Shown: one piece after another, positions 1 to 7,144 of the stretch
How positions within the stretch are numbered: position 1 is the stretch's first letter
How the letters are laid out: each line of letters opens with the position of its first letter
NCBI GenBank assembly: GCA_963596435.1
Contig: CAVBMG010000060.1
Span: 1 to 21,223 of the forward strand
Source of the DNA: COE1 sp963596435
GTDB lineage: Bacteria > Bacillota > Clostridia > Lachnospirales > Lachnospiraceae
Direction: 5' to 3'
Length of the DNA: 21,223 nt
Program-made: the position numbers and the translations under genes
The notes under the pieces: model-generated
What the model was told of the DNA's origin: nothing
Databases searched by the model: none
What the model saw: only the letters and a program-made list of their open reading frames with translations

Positions 1-233
1 ATACCGTTTCGCTGAATGCAAGCCAAATGTAAAAACTCGTACTAAACTTTCTTACAACAAAAAAGAACCCAAGACTATGCTTGAGTTCTCTTTAAATCTT
101 CTAAATTATACTCTGGGTAATATAAACACGCGCAAAATAAAGCGTTACGCATATCTATGTTATACTTTTGTTACACATTATCTATTGTTTATTATTACTA
201 AATACAATTAAATAGGTAGAAACACATCCGAGT
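1..233. other. AT-rich non-coding end of the late operon
   Basis: No coding region with a credible start and ribosome binding site is seen here. It is AT-rich DNA downstream of the endolysin stop and holds one clear element, the terminator at 59-89. Whatever follows (host DNA, lysogeny genes or a recombinase) lies outside the window. Confidence 0.6.
59..89 (-). terminator. Intrinsic terminator after the lysis genes
   Basis: On the minus strand AGAACTCAAG, a 6-base loop and CTTGGGTTCT form a ten-base-pair stem with one T-G wobble (64-89), followed directly by a run of six T. It lies about 145 bases past the endolysin stop and is the natural end of the late transcript. Confidence 0.85.
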
Positions 234-1121
234 TTAACATATCTTTTTCCATACAGCTCTTGTATTTTTCCCAACAATTCCATCTGCTGTAAGTCCAAGT
301 AATAACTGTACTTCTTTAATTAATACAACCTCTTCTGCTGTAATAATTCCATTAATTAAAGTTACGTCCGTAATTTTTCCGAAGCGCCATAAGTACCACA
401 ATACCCAGTTTGCATCGTTGCCAGTAATTCCTACCGTCACATTACGAATAGGTTCTGTAAATGGATTATATTCTACTGGAATCATTGTTGTTGTGTTACA
501 CACTGGATTATCCTCATACCACACATTTAGATCCAGATATCCCTGCGCACCATTTACACGTCCCTTGGAGCTGTACTGCCATCCATCCAAATCTAAGTCC
601 CTTGGAAGATTCTGGGTAGTTGGTACAGGGTCTGTAATAAGTTTGTCCTGCGTGGATGGGTAGCGTGCCCACCAGAATGGTATATCTCTTAATTCACCAA
701 TATATCGCTGTAAATATGGTTTGTAAAAAGAAGCACCTGTGTAAATTCCGAATTTCATTCCTGCTTGTTCTGCAGTATCTCTGTATACTTTTATTATATC
801 CAGTATTTTACTACCGCAGCCTTGCATAGAAGCATCTTCCAGGTCTAACCACATCATTTCTATACCGTATGGCAATGCTAAATTTACAAAGCTATCGGAC
901 GCTCTATGTGCTTTTTCTTTTGTATTGGCATAGCAATAATTATAGCCATCCTTTGCCGGGATTCCTGCCGCTTTAAATCCTGCCATATGTTCGTGGAATC
1001 TCGTATCCGGTGCATTCCCCGCATTATTTACCTTTACTATAGCAAATTCTACGCCACTTCGTTTAAGAGCATCATAGTCCCTTATTGCATTCCAACGGCT
1101 TACGTCAATTCCTCTCTTCAT
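234..1121 (-). CDS. Endolysin, GH25 lysozyme-type muramidase
   Basis: Cuts the glycan backbone of host peptidoglycan at the end of infection. The protein has 295 residues. The N-terminal two thirds is a glycoside hydrolase family 25 domain: it begins with the signature GIDVSRW (acidic residue D6) and carries WLDLEDA, with D93 and E95 as expected catalytic acids. The C-terminal part (about 230-295) contains VQLLLGLTADGIVGKNTRA, which resembles a peptidoglycan-binding repeat (PG_binding_1) and probably anchors the enzyme to the wall. There is no signal peptide, so release depends on the holin just upstream. I chose the ATG at 1121 rather than 1139 because GGAGAAGAGG lies six bases before it; the earlier ATG has no such site and would overlap the holin gene. 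Family assignment is firm; the binding specificity of the tail is inferred. Confidence 0.93.
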   Translation of the reverse strand: MKRGIDVSRWNAIRDYDALKRSGVEFAIVKVNNAGNAPDTRFHEHMAGFKAAGIPAKDGYNYCYANTKEKAHRASDSFVNLALPYGIEMMWLDLEDASMQGCGSKILDIIKVYRDTAEQAGMKFGIYTGASFYKPYLQRYIGELRDIPFWWARYPSTQDKLITDPVPTTQNLPRDLDLDGWQYSSKGRVNGAQGYLDLNVWYEDNPVCNTTTMIPVEYNPFTEPIRNVTVGITGNDANWVLWYLWRFGKITDVTLINGIITAEEVVLIKEVQLLLGLTADGIVGKNTRAVWKKIC

Positions 1122-1122
1122 G

Positions 1123-1578
1123 TTATGCCTCTTCTCCATCTGTTTTACTGTTCACTAGCTTTTGCGTAATATCCAGCCCTTTAATCAAAAATTCTGGTAC
1201 ATTAATTCCCATAACTACGCAATTCTCCAGAATGCTACGAATTTCATTAATCTCGTATGAAGCTAACGTAAACCATCCAAATAAGACCATGAAGCTAAGA
1301 TTCAACCCCAAGATTTCTCCGAATTTGACAAAGCAATCTGCCACAAAGAATGCGATTCCAATAACTACCCAGTACATAACTTTTTTCAGGATTCCTTTTG
1401 CACCTACTGCGGATGATTCATTCTTTTCATAAAATTTTGCCTTTATGATGCCTGTTGCATAATCGACTACATTCAACACAAGGAAGCCTACAAACAGGAA
1501 CCAATACTGTCCAAATACAGCAGCCAAGAATGTTGCGACTGCTCCCCAAACTACATTTGACTTTTCCAATACCTTCAT
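1123..1578 (-). CDS. Holin, TcdE/phage_holin_4 type
   Basis: A membrane protein of 151 residues that forms the lysis hole so the endolysin can reach the wall. It has a short N-terminus, hydrophobic segments at about 9-37 (with a GQYWFLFVGFLVLN core), 64-83 and 90-107, and a charged C-terminus. The order VDYATGIIKA after the first hydrophobic stretch is typical of the TcdE-like class (Pfam Phage_holin_4). GGGAGGAGAAG precedes its ATG. It stops one base before the endolysin start, so the two are probably translationally coupled as a lysis cassette. A terminator-like hairpin (1603-1636) lies just upstream, between tail and lysis genes. Confidence 0.9.
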   Translation of the reverse strand: MKVLEKSNVVWGAVATFLAAVFGQYWFLFVGFLVLNVVDYATGIIKAKFYEKNESSAVGAKGILKKVMYWVVIGIAFFVADCFVKFGEILGLNLSFMVLFGWFTLASYEINEIRSILENCVVMGINVPEFLIKGLDITQKLVNSKTDGEEA

Positions 1579-1598
1579 TTTCTTCTCCTCCCACCACG

Positions 1599-1642
1599 TG
1601 AAAAGAGCCGATAAAGAATTATCTCTATCGGCTCTTGGCTCT
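1599..1642 (-). terminator. Terminator-like hairpin with AGAGCC flank, before the holin
   Basis: Minus-strand stem AAGAGCCGATA / TATCGGCTCTT (1603-1613 with 1626-1636), with AGA/TCT extending it inward, followed by TTTT. The base just outside the 5' arm is an extra AGAGCC (GGCTCT on plus, 1637-1642). The same flank occurs at the hairpins at 10298 and 15616. It separates the tail genes from the lysis cassette and may lower or delay lysis gene expression. Confidence 0.65.
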
Positions 1643-2003
1643 CTTTGTTTCTACCTTAATTCTACAATTATTATGCATCTTTTTCAACTATTTTCATTAT
1701 GGTGTTTATAGTAATTTAATTAATCCAACAAAAGTAGTATCATATGATGCTACAGCGGGTAGTACTGGTGCAATTACTAGAAGTTTTGCGGCAGATATTG
1801 GTAAATATTACATCATAGCTATTGGAGGGTGGAGTTATACCGAATTATCTGGATGTGATGAGATTTTAAATATATCTACCACTAAAAGTACCACATCATC
1901 TACTGACCCAAATGCCACATATTTACTTATCGTAAAAGCAACAAGTACAACTATATATTATAAGACATATTGGGCATGTTCGATTGTTGTAGCTTTAAAT
2001 TAA
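1635..2003 (+). pseudogene. Silent, start-less tail-protein segment in reverse orientation
   Basis: The only convincing coding stretch on the plus strand. From about 1707 the reading frame runs to a stop at 2003 and reads like a small beta-rich phage tail-tip domain: SNLINPTKVVSYDATAGST, a central YYIIAIGGWSYTELSG and a C-terminal STTIYYKTYWACSIVVALN. There is no in-frame ATG; the only upstream start-like codon is a TTG inside the 1603-1636 hairpin, with no ribosome binding site, so it is unlikely to be expressed as it lies. It converges on the minus-strand gene at 2042-2353. Both share the in-frame sequence ATAGTAATTTA near their 5' ends. I infer a stored alternative C-terminus that becomes expressed after DNA inversion; a degraded relic of a tail gene is the alternative. 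Confidence 0.6.
1708..1718 (+). repeat. Inverted repeat, left copy (candidate inversion site)
   Basis: ATAGTAATTTA on the plus strand; its exact reverse complement is at 2324-2334. In both coding segments the codon phase is the same, xAT-AGT-AAT-TTA, encoding S-N-L. Similarity ends outside the 11 bases. Confidence 0.6.
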
Positions 2004-2016
2004 ATTGCTTAGTAAT

Positions 2017-2034
2017 TTATTGTTTTTACAATAA
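2017..2034. terminator. AT-rich hairpin between convergent coding segments
   Basis: TTATTGT, a TTTT loop and ACAATAA form a seven-base-pair stem. It lies between the stop of the plus-strand segment (2003) and the stop of the minus-strand gene (2042). It could act weakly in both directions as a shared 3' end. Confidence 0.35.
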
Positions 2035-2041
2035 CTAATGA

Positions 2042-2353
2042 CTATTTAAAAGTTGCTGTAATTTTTGTGGATTTATATGAATTAGACCACTGATTAACAT
2101 TTATAGAAACTGAGCTTTTTTCTATGTTATAGCTTTGTCCAACTACAATATTATTTTTAGTACCATCTATGGATATTGATGGTGGTGATAAAACTGTTCC
2201 ATTTGTTGAATAATCAGAAAAAACTACGGTTTTAAAATTATGAGTATTTGGCAAGTATAGTTCTCCATACCCGCCGGCATCATTGTATCCTCCACCTACT
2301 ATCGTTAATTCAAGTTCGCCGCCTAAATTACTATTGGGTTCCGATGTAAACAT
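2042..2353 (-). CDS. Small tail-tip or adsorption protein, expressed version of a candidate invertible gene
   Basis: Encodes about 103 residues. After a short leader (MFTSEPNSNL) it has a glycine-rich stretch (GGELELTIVGGGYNDAGGYG) and then a beta-rich, serine/asparagine-rich region ending KITATFK. I do not recognise the family. Position between tail-tip genes and lysis genes, and the composition, suggest a tail fibre tip or adsorption protein. Two ATGs exist: the one at 2362 abuts AAAGGGG with no spacing, while the ATG at 2353 has nine bases of spacing and is preferred. The gene overlaps the stop of the 35-residue protein upstream. Its codons 7-10 lie at the inverted repeat 2324-2334, so all of the protein after residue 10 would be exchanged if the segment inverted, giving a product of about 104 residues. 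The segment is more AT-rich than the tail genes around 3300-6700. Confidence 0.6.
   Translation of the reverse strand: MFTSEPNSNLGGELELTIVGGGYNDAGGYGELYLPNTHNFKTVVFSDYSTNGTVLSPPSISIDGTKNNIVVGQSYNIEKSSVSINVNQWSNSYKSTKITATFK
2324..2334 (-). repeat. Inverted repeat, right copy (candidate inversion site)
   Basis: TAAATTACTAT on plus, that is ATAGTAATTTA in the reading direction of the minus-strand gene, immediately after its short leader. It pairs with 1708-1718 and bounds about 605 bp of intervening DNA. Confidence 0.6.
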
Positions 2354-2354
2354 A

Positions 2355-2462
2355 CTACTCATCCCCTTTCAGCATCTGTTCAACGGTTGACCACCACATA
2401 TCCGGTACATCTTCCAGTTCCATTTTTCCTGATTTTACTCTCTTATAATAGATAACTGCCAT
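2355..2462 (-). CDS. Small phage protein of 35 residues, XkdX/CD1375-like
   Basis: Reads MAVIYYKRVKSGKMELEDVP followed by DMWWSTVEQMLKGDE. Very short proteins of this pattern (YxxxVxxGKxxxxDVPxxxxxxVExML) are common between tail-fibre and lysis genes of Clostridia and Bacillus phages, where they are annotated as XkdX or CD1375 family; their role is not known. It starts two bases after the stop of the 116-residue protein's coding region, and GGAGGAAT lies just before its ATG. Its 3' end carries AAAGGGG, which serves as the ribosome binding site for the next gene. The family match is from memory of the pattern, not a search. Confidence 0.7.
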   Translation of the reverse strand: MAVIYYKRVKSGKMELEDVPDMWWSTVEQMLKGDE

Positions 2463-2464
2463 GA

Positions 2465-2815
2465 TTATTCCTCCACTCCGCTAAGTTTATTGACCTGATC
2501 CTGAAGATCGGAGATTATCTGTGCCATTTCCGTTATCGCATTGATAAGATCCTCCTGCGATATCGCAAGCTCTGCTTCTTCTTCCTGTTTCTTTTCCTCT
2601 TCTGCTGCCTGGGCTTCCTTCTCATCCTGGTCCTTGTAATAGCTGCTTTCATCAAACTTCCAGGTTTCATTGTCCCAGTAGTAATATGGCATTTTGTCTG
2701 TAGTGTCTTGTGGTATCTCTTCCAATACGGCATCTTCCTGATCGAGATGGTACTTTTCTCTATGTTTATTGTAGTATTTCTTATTATCCTTAACTACGAA
2801 AGCTACACTGTACAT
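2465..2815 (-). CDS. Tail-tip-associated protein with C-terminal coiled coil
   Basis: A protein of 116 residues in two parts. Residues 1-62 form a compact, aromatic-rich domain (KYYNKHREKYH, MPYYYWDNETWKFDESSYYK). Residues 63-116 are highly acidic and helical, with an E/K/Q-rich stretch and then a heptad-like segment (LINAITEMAQIISDLQDQVNKL) likely to form a coiled coil, probably a trimer or dimer. Proteins of this shape are frequent beside receptor-binding genes in Clostridia phages and may act as a fibre connector or chaperone; that role is inferred from position. AAGAAGGGAG in the end of the upstream gene provides the ribosome binding site. Confidence 0.65.
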   Translation of the reverse strand: MYSVAFVVKDNKKYYNKHREKYHLDQEDAVLEEIPQDTTDKMPYYYWDNETWKFDESSYYKDQDEKEAQAAEEEKKQEEEAELAISQEDLINAITEMAQIISDLQDQVNKLSGVEE

Positions 2816-2818
2816 TGC

Positions 2819-3316
2819 TTATACTCCCTTCTTAACTGCGTAAATTGTTGGTATTGTAATCGCTGCTATAGGCTTGGAATTTGCATAGATTCTAATCTTA
2901 CCCGCCTGTGAATTTACATATGGTGCAAATACTCCATCCTGGATTTCCGCTGGTGCAAAGCATACCTTCGCAGCATGTGCCGCTGTTATTCCAGATAAAG
3001 TAATATCTGCCTTATATGTATACCCTTCTGCTATAATAGCTGCTTCATTGTCTAACGATGCTGTATAGGTTTCCCATGCTGAAGCTGCTACGCTTGTGTT
3101 AGTATATATTTTTACTACATCATTAAATGCATTGTATGTCCTGGCTTCCAGATCATTCATATTTGTTGCATTAAACATATCTCCCGCCTGTGACTCTGTT
3201 CCTTCTGCTCTTGTCACATCTACCGTCTCTGTCACTCCCGTTGCAACATTGGTCAATTTTCTTCTTCCGGCATGCTCTACAAGCCTGTCCTTCCATGTCT
3301 TTTTAGTAAATCCCAT
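2819..3316 (-). CDS. Tail structural protein, probable fibre or baseplate-periphery component
   Basis: Encodes 165 residues. The N-terminus (FTKKTWKDR, GRRKLT, VTRAEGTESQAGDMFNATN, MNDLEARTYNAF) follows a pattern often seen in tail proteins of Clostridia phages, where a short structured head region is followed by a helix. The remainder (about 75-165) is beta-rich, with alternating hydrophobic residues (YKADITLSGITAAHAAKVCF; GKIRIYANSKPIAAITIPTI), as in a fibre or receptor-binding head. The start is two bases after the stop of the upstream gene, whose last codons contain AGGAGTGAT. The exact role (fibre against upper-baseplate-like protein) cannot be settled from sequence alone. Confidence 0.6.
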   Translation of the reverse strand: MGFTKKTWKDRLVEHAGRRKLTNVATGVTETVDVTRAEGTESQAGDMFNATNMNDLEARTYNAFNDVVKIYTNTSVAASAWETYTASLDNEAAIIAEGYTYKADITLSGITAAHAAKVCFAPAEIQDGVFAPYVNSQAGKIRIYANSKPIAAITIPTIYAVKKGV

Positions 3317-3318
3317 AC

Positions 3319-3924
3319 TTAGATCACTCCTATTTCTTCTCCTGTGGCTATTTCTCCACAGTAATCAACATTGCTTATGTTACCAAAGTAAATTACATAC
3401 ACATCATGTAATATTCTCTCGATTGCATTCCATTTCTTGTAATCGTTCAAGGGCTGCTCCGGTACTTCTGGCGTACTGGTATAGATCATATAGTTGTCCC
3501 GGATGCTTTGCACATTCTCCCTTATCCTGCAAAAGTCACTTGTCCGTGGCAAGTCTCCTATTTTCCAATCATTTTTTACAGATACTGCAATTCCTATATA
3601 CTCAGCTATTATTTCGGTATTCCGTTCGACTCGGTTTAAGTCGTTTGCATTTATATAACCTTTTGCATTTTTTTGCTCTACGTCCTGCATGGTCCTGTCG
3701 TAGATAAAATATGGTAATACATACTCTATAGTATCTATGTAATTGGTTCTGTTCCCTGCCTCATCCACAATATCCAGTTCCAATAAATATTTATTCTCTG
3801 CGCTCTGCTCTGCTTTCGCACTCCATGTCTTTCCATCGGCTTCCTGCTGAAACACTACAGCGACATGATTCACATATCCTGCCACATATACAATATTACT
3901 TGGCAGGACAATATTAATGTCCAT
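3319..3924 (-). CDS. Tail protein of unknown role with terminal GEExGxI motif
   Basis: Encodes 201 residues. The first 75 residues are beta-rich and look like an Ig-like or tail-tip adaptor domain. The middle contains the segment AKGYINANDLNRVERNTEIIAEYI, a helical pattern found in many Clostridia phage tail proteins, and another helical part follows (NAIERILHDVYVIYF). The C-terminus DYCGEIATGEEIGVI repeats a motif seen at the ends of the 578- and 54-residue proteins upstream. The gene starts one base after the stop of the Ig-like protein, whose last codons CTG GAG GTC GAA TAG contain the ribosome binding site. Tail-tip function is inferred from neighbours. Confidence 0.6.
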   Translation of the reverse strand: MDINIVLPSNIVYVAGYVNHVAVVFQQEADGKTWSAKAEQSAENKYLLELDIVDEAGNRTNYIDTIEYVLPYFIYDRTMQDVEQKNAKGYINANDLNRVERNTEIIAEYIGIAVSVKNDWKIGDLPRTSDFCRIRENVQSIRDNYMIYTSTPEVPEQPLNDYKKWNAIERILHDVYVIYFGNISNVDYCGEIATGEEIGVI

Positions 3925-3925
3925 A

Positions 3926-4840
3926 CTATTCGACCTCCAGTGTAATTACTACGCTACCTGATACATTTGCGGGATTTGGGCTCATTACAACGGATTTTAC
4001 GGTTGGTACTGTAGTGTCCAAATCGACAGCAAGCGTAATCTCTGTTGTCTTGCCTGCTGCATCCATGGCAGTTACCTTTATTGTATTTATACCCTCTGTA
4101 AGCACTACTGCTTGTGTAAATGTCCCAGTATCATCTACCGTAGGTTCGTATGTCTTTGAGCCATGTACGATCGTTACTGTGACCGGACTGGATGTCGTAT
4201 CGTTAGTTATTCCTTTTACAATCAGATTACTCTGATTTGTAATAAGACCGCTTGTCGGCTCGCTAATTGTAAGTGTGGGCGGGATTGTGTCTACTGTGAA
4301 TGTTGCTGATACCGTTGTTGCTACATTACCATCATTATCTGATGCGTTGATCTCGATTTCTTTTACCCCATCTTCAAGCGCTGCCTGTGGCGTATATGTA
4401 AAACGATATCCATTTGTGATTGCGGTTTTACTCATTCCAGCAGAACCATCTTTATAAGTCGTACCTGCCAATTTAAGAGCTACCGTTGACAGCTTCACGC
4501 CGCTTCCACCGGCTTCATCTGTCACATCAAAGATGATCGGAAGCATATTGTTGCTGATGTACGCACCATTGGATGGCTGTACCAGCTTGATAACCGGCTT
4601 TACAGTTTCTTTTACAATTAATCGCAGCGCTGATCCTATAGTAGAATCTGTTGCATCCACTGTAGTAACTGTGCCGGCGCTATTCGTAGCTTCTACCGTT
4701 ACCGACCAATAACCGCCTGTCTGATTGTATGATGTTTCCGGAGGAGCGGTTATGCTACCCTCCCATTTCCCTGTGCTGCTGTTCAGTGTAAGATTTGACC
4801 ATACACCATTGATTTTTACCCTTACTTTCGTGATTGCCAT
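3926..4840 (-). CDS. Tail surface protein with tandem Ig-like domains
   Basis: Encodes 304 residues made almost entirely of bacterial Ig-like repeats. Roughly: repeat 1 at 1-85 (VRVKINGVWSNLTLNS, WSVTVEATNSAGTVTTVDAT), repeat 2 at 90-185 (KPVIKLVQPSNGAYI, FDVTDEAGGSG, IEINASDNDGNV), repeat 3 at 186-277 (DTIPPTLTISEPTSGLITNQ, NTIKVTAMDAAGKTTEI), joined by D(T)xxPT linkers. It ends with the start of a fourth unit (VKSVVMSPNPANVSG...ITLEVE). Ig-like domains on phage virions are thought to help weak binding to cell surface or mucus glycans. No signal peptide is present. The upstream 54-residue gene has a sequence like this truncated fourth unit. Adhesion is inferred; the fold is well supported by pattern. 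Confidence 0.75.
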   Translation of the reverse strand: MAITKVRVKINGVWSNLTLNSSTGKWEGSITAPPETSYNQTGGYWSVTVEATNSAGTVTTVDATDSTIGSALRLIVKETVKPVIKLVQPSNGAYISNNMLPIIFDVTDEAGGSGVKLSTVALKLAGTTYKDGSAGMSKTAITNGYRFTYTPQAALEDGVKEIEINASDNDGNVATTVSATFTVDTIPPTLTISEPTSGLITNQSNLIVKGITNDTTSSPVTVTIVHGSKTYEPTVDDTGTFTQAVVLTEGINTIKVTAMDAAGKTTEITLAVDLDTTVPTVKSVVMSPNPANVSGSVVITLEVE

Positions 4841-4844
4841 GCTG

Positions 4845-5009
4845 CTATATACCTCCTATCTGCTGCCCTGCGTACAGCTCACCTGCATAATTCTTGTCAT
4901 TCGTGTAAGTAACATCCCTGTCTGTTACATCCATCACTATTTTTATAGTACTCTTTGCAGTTGTTGACGCTGGAGTTATCTGTACATGCTCTATCTCTAT
5001 CTTACTCAA
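4845..5009 (-). CDS. Small tail protein of 54 residues with TTG start
   Basis: Reads (M)SKIEIEHVQITPASTTAKST and ends NYAGELYAGQQIGGI. The start is a TTG overlapping the TGA stop of the 578-residue gene (TTGA), with AGGAGG and GGAG inside that gene's last codons as ribosome binding site. The sequence (hydrophobic-x-hydrophobic-T/S-P, then alternating I/V) resembles the last part of the downstream 304-residue Ig-like protein, so it may be a single beta-sandwich strand pair or a remnant of a larger domain. Its C-terminal motif matches those of two neighbouring tail proteins. The last codons include GGAGGT, placed correctly for the next gene's ATG at 4840. Function unknown. Confidence 0.65.
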   Translation of the reverse strand: MSKIEIEHVQITPASTTAKSTIKIVMDVTDRDVTYTNDKNYAGELYAGQQIGGI

Positions 5010-6742
5010 ATATCTCCAACCTCCTCTCCTGCGTATATTTCTCCTGTATAATAGCTGTCTACCGTTAATAAGTAATATCCTCTAAGCTGTGCAGTACTCA
5101 GAAATCCACCTGTAAGGTCCGTAGTCAACTTTTCGATGCCTGCCACATAATTTCCATATGCTTTGTCCGCATTCTCGACCAGCGCCCACTGTGACGGTCT
5201 CTCGCCATCACTTACATACTTCGCTTTTATTCCAAGAGTCAGATTGTAGTAATCTAATATCTCTGCGGCTCTCTTCGCTGCTTGCTGTGCATTCAGCAGT
5301 GTGCAGGTAAAGGACTTGGTTGCCCGGCTTTTGCCAGCTTCTACCTTATCTACAGATGCTGTTACCGTAATGTCTTCCTTGCTGTACTGCTTGCCTGTCA
5401 GTATTACCTCTGCTGCCTCAGTACCAGTTACTGTAAAGGTTATATAATTATTCTTAACTTCATTTACCTGCCCTGTGTTTATTGTTACACTATCTGGATT
5501 CACTGGTGATGATAACTCTATCGTATATGTCCCCGGCTCATATGTGCATTTTGTGATCTGCTTATCCTCTGTTCCAAGCGTGTACTCAGGATATTTGATT
5601 GATACATCCGATATATAGTCATTGCTGGTAATAACAGTACTGAATTTCCTACTCCTTGCGATTGTGCTTGTAATGACTCTGTTCGTCCGGTATATGTCCA
5701 GGCTCTGGCTTCTGGAATCATCAATGACCGCCCCACAAGCAAACAGGACTTCCCTCAGTGCTTTCCTGCAGGTCTGAATCTTTAACCAGCCATACAGCCT
5801 GCACCTGCGTACCTCATCTGTTACTGTATACTCTTCAATCCCTGCTGCCTGCATAATGCTGTCAATCACAGTTCCTGCCAGTTCTCCGTTGTATACCTTC
5901 CCTTCCCTGAAATTGTATTCATCCAGCCTGCCCTTGTAATCCGTACATGTCATTGTGGTTACATTCTTGTCCGTCTTATAGCTCTGCAAAAAGAATTTTC
6001 CAAGTAATATATCTGCTCCATCCACCTGTTCGTACGCAAGTGCCTGCTGTCCTGCCTGTAGTACCTGGTGTTTGCCTTTTATATTGCCAAGGTTAAAATC
6101 ATCGTTCTCATCAATCAGCTTGAATGTGAGCTTATTTATCGCTATCTTATCTGGTATTAACTGGCATTCTTCCACAAGTGAACCATCCTTTACCGGCAGA
6201 CCGCCATCACCAAATATATACTCTGTACCATATTCGATGTATCTTAGCTTGACATAACGGTATGGCTTGGTTCTCTCAAAGATTACCTCTATTTTCATGT
6301 AATCTTTGACTTGATGTTCTGCGAAATACGTCATGGAATCAAGTTCGAACACTTCATTATCGGTCAAATACCCATCCTTGTCATACCATTTAATACGCAT
6401 AGACAATGGGAAATCATCCTGAAAGTAAAATTTAATACCGATTGATGAATGCTGCTCTGAGAACAATATTATGAGTATAGGATCAGCAGCAAACTGACCG
6501 TTCTCATTCGAGCATGTGTCTGAGAAAAATACGATATCTTCCGGTGCATCCGGCATTTCTTCCCTGCTGCCATCCAAAAGGAAGAAATCCCGTTCCAAAG
6601 TGGCATAATTGGCTGATTCTATATTGTCTTTTACCTTGAAAATGTCCCCAAACGACTGATTATATGCAGTTGTCGGCGTGCTGTCTGCTATTGCCGTAGT
6701 ATCTTTCAGATCGTAAATGCAGCGAAATCCTGTCTTTGCCAT
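5006..6742 (-). CDS. Tail hub / tail-tip protein
   Basis: Encodes 578 residues and follows the tape measure and small distal tail protein, the place of the tail hub or tail-associated protein in siphoviruses. Residues 1-200 are beta-rich with many aromatic residues; 200-390 carry a pattern known from Clostridia phage hub proteins: KLTFKLIDENDDFN, then LLGKFFLQSYK, YNGELAGTVIDSIMQAAG, and LYGWLKIQTCRKALREVLFACGAVIDDS. The C-terminal part (about 400-560) is beta-rich with a helix (AQQAAKRAAEILDYYNL). I see no peptidase or lysozyme motif, so a cell-wall hydrolase activity is not supported. It ends in YYTGEIYAGEEVGDI; the codons for GEEVGD hold AGGAGG for the next gene. The hub role rests on order and the central pattern. 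Confidence 0.7.
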   Translation of the reverse strand: MAKTGFRCIYDLKDTTAIADSTPTTAYNQSFGDIFKVKDNIESANYATLERDFFLLDGSREEMPDAPEDIVFFSDTCSNENGQFAADPILIILFSEQHSSIGIKFYFQDDFPLSMRIKWYDKDGYLTDNEVFELDSMTYFAEHQVKDYMKIEVIFERTKPYRYVKLRYIEYGTEYIFGDGGLPVKDGSLVEECQLIPDKIAINKLTFKLIDENDDFNLGNIKGKHQVLQAGQQALAYEQVDGADILLGKFFLQSYKTDKNVTTMTCTDYKGRLDEYNFREGKVYNGELAGTVIDSIMQAAGIEEYTVTDEVRRCRLYGWLKIQTCRKALREVLFACGAVIDDSRSQSLDIYRTNRVITSTIARSRKFSTVITSNDYISDVSIKYPEYTLGTEDKQITKCTYEPGTYTIELSSPVNPDSVTINTGQVNEVKNNYITFTVTGTEAAEVILTGKQYSKEDITVTASVDKVEAGKSRATKSFTCTLLNAQQAAKRAAEILDYYNLTLGIKAKYVSDGERPSQWALVENADKAYGNYVAGIEKLTTDLTGGFLSTAQLRGYYLLTVDSYYTGEIYAGEEVGDI

Positions 6743-6751
6743 ACTGCCTCC

Positions 6752-7144
6752 TTATGGTGTCCTGAACGGCTTCTTCATTGTAAACTTACAGGTAAGTCCC
6801 TGGAATGTAACCGTATCACTATGTATTTTCATCATTTCGTCCTGTACTTTTGATATATACCCTCGAAATGTAAAATCACCTTTTGTACTTGGCAAAACAA
6901 AATCATGGAATTCTGTAGGCTCTGTCAATTTATCTATCAATCCCTGATATGTGTCATCATCATCAATAACACCGAATGCCAAATCGTAGTTGGCATATAC
7001 TCCCAAGATTTCTCGTAATAAATCTCCATTCTCTTCGTTACGTTCTGCATATTTGTCCAACACGTCAAAGCTTCTTTTCACAGATACAAGAGGTACATCA
7101 TATAGAGTGCCATCAATTATAATTCCTTGTGTATAATCAGCCAT
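6752..7144 (-). CDS. Small distal tail protein
   Basis: Encodes 130 residues (MADYTQGIIIDGTLYDVPLV ... MKKPFRTP). It is beta-rich with a short helix (EENGDLLREILGVY), the make-up of small tail tube or distal-tail-like proteins. It lies directly after the tape measure, where SPP1-type phages carry Dit, but is about half the usual Dit length; it could be a reduced Dit or a tail-tube-to-hub adaptor. Its ATG overlaps the tape measure stop (TAATG), and GGGAGGT within the final tape measure codons is the ribosome binding site. I do not assign a named family. Confidence 0.6.
   Translation of the reverse strand: MADYTQGIIIDGTLYDVPLVSVKRSFDVLDKYAERNEENGDLLREILGVYANYDLAFGVIDDDDTYQGLIDKLTEPTEFHDFVLPSTKGDFTFRGYISKVQDEMMKIHSDTVTFQGLTCKFTMKKPFRTP

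Noticed and set aside
1122..1139. Earlier ATG for the endolysin
   Set aside because: No Shine-Dalgarno before it and it overlaps the holin end; the ATG at 1121 has an ideal site and begins directly before the GH25 signature.
1635..1706. N-terminal part of the plus-strand tail segment as a real start with a hydrophobic leader
   Set aside because: The TTG lies in a terminator stem, there is no ribosome binding site, and the hydrophobic codons probably reflect T-rich DNA outside the candidate inversion site.
5006..6742. Cell-wall hydrolase domain in the tail hub protein
   Set aside because: I found no peptidase, lysozyme or NlpC/P60 motif in its sequence.
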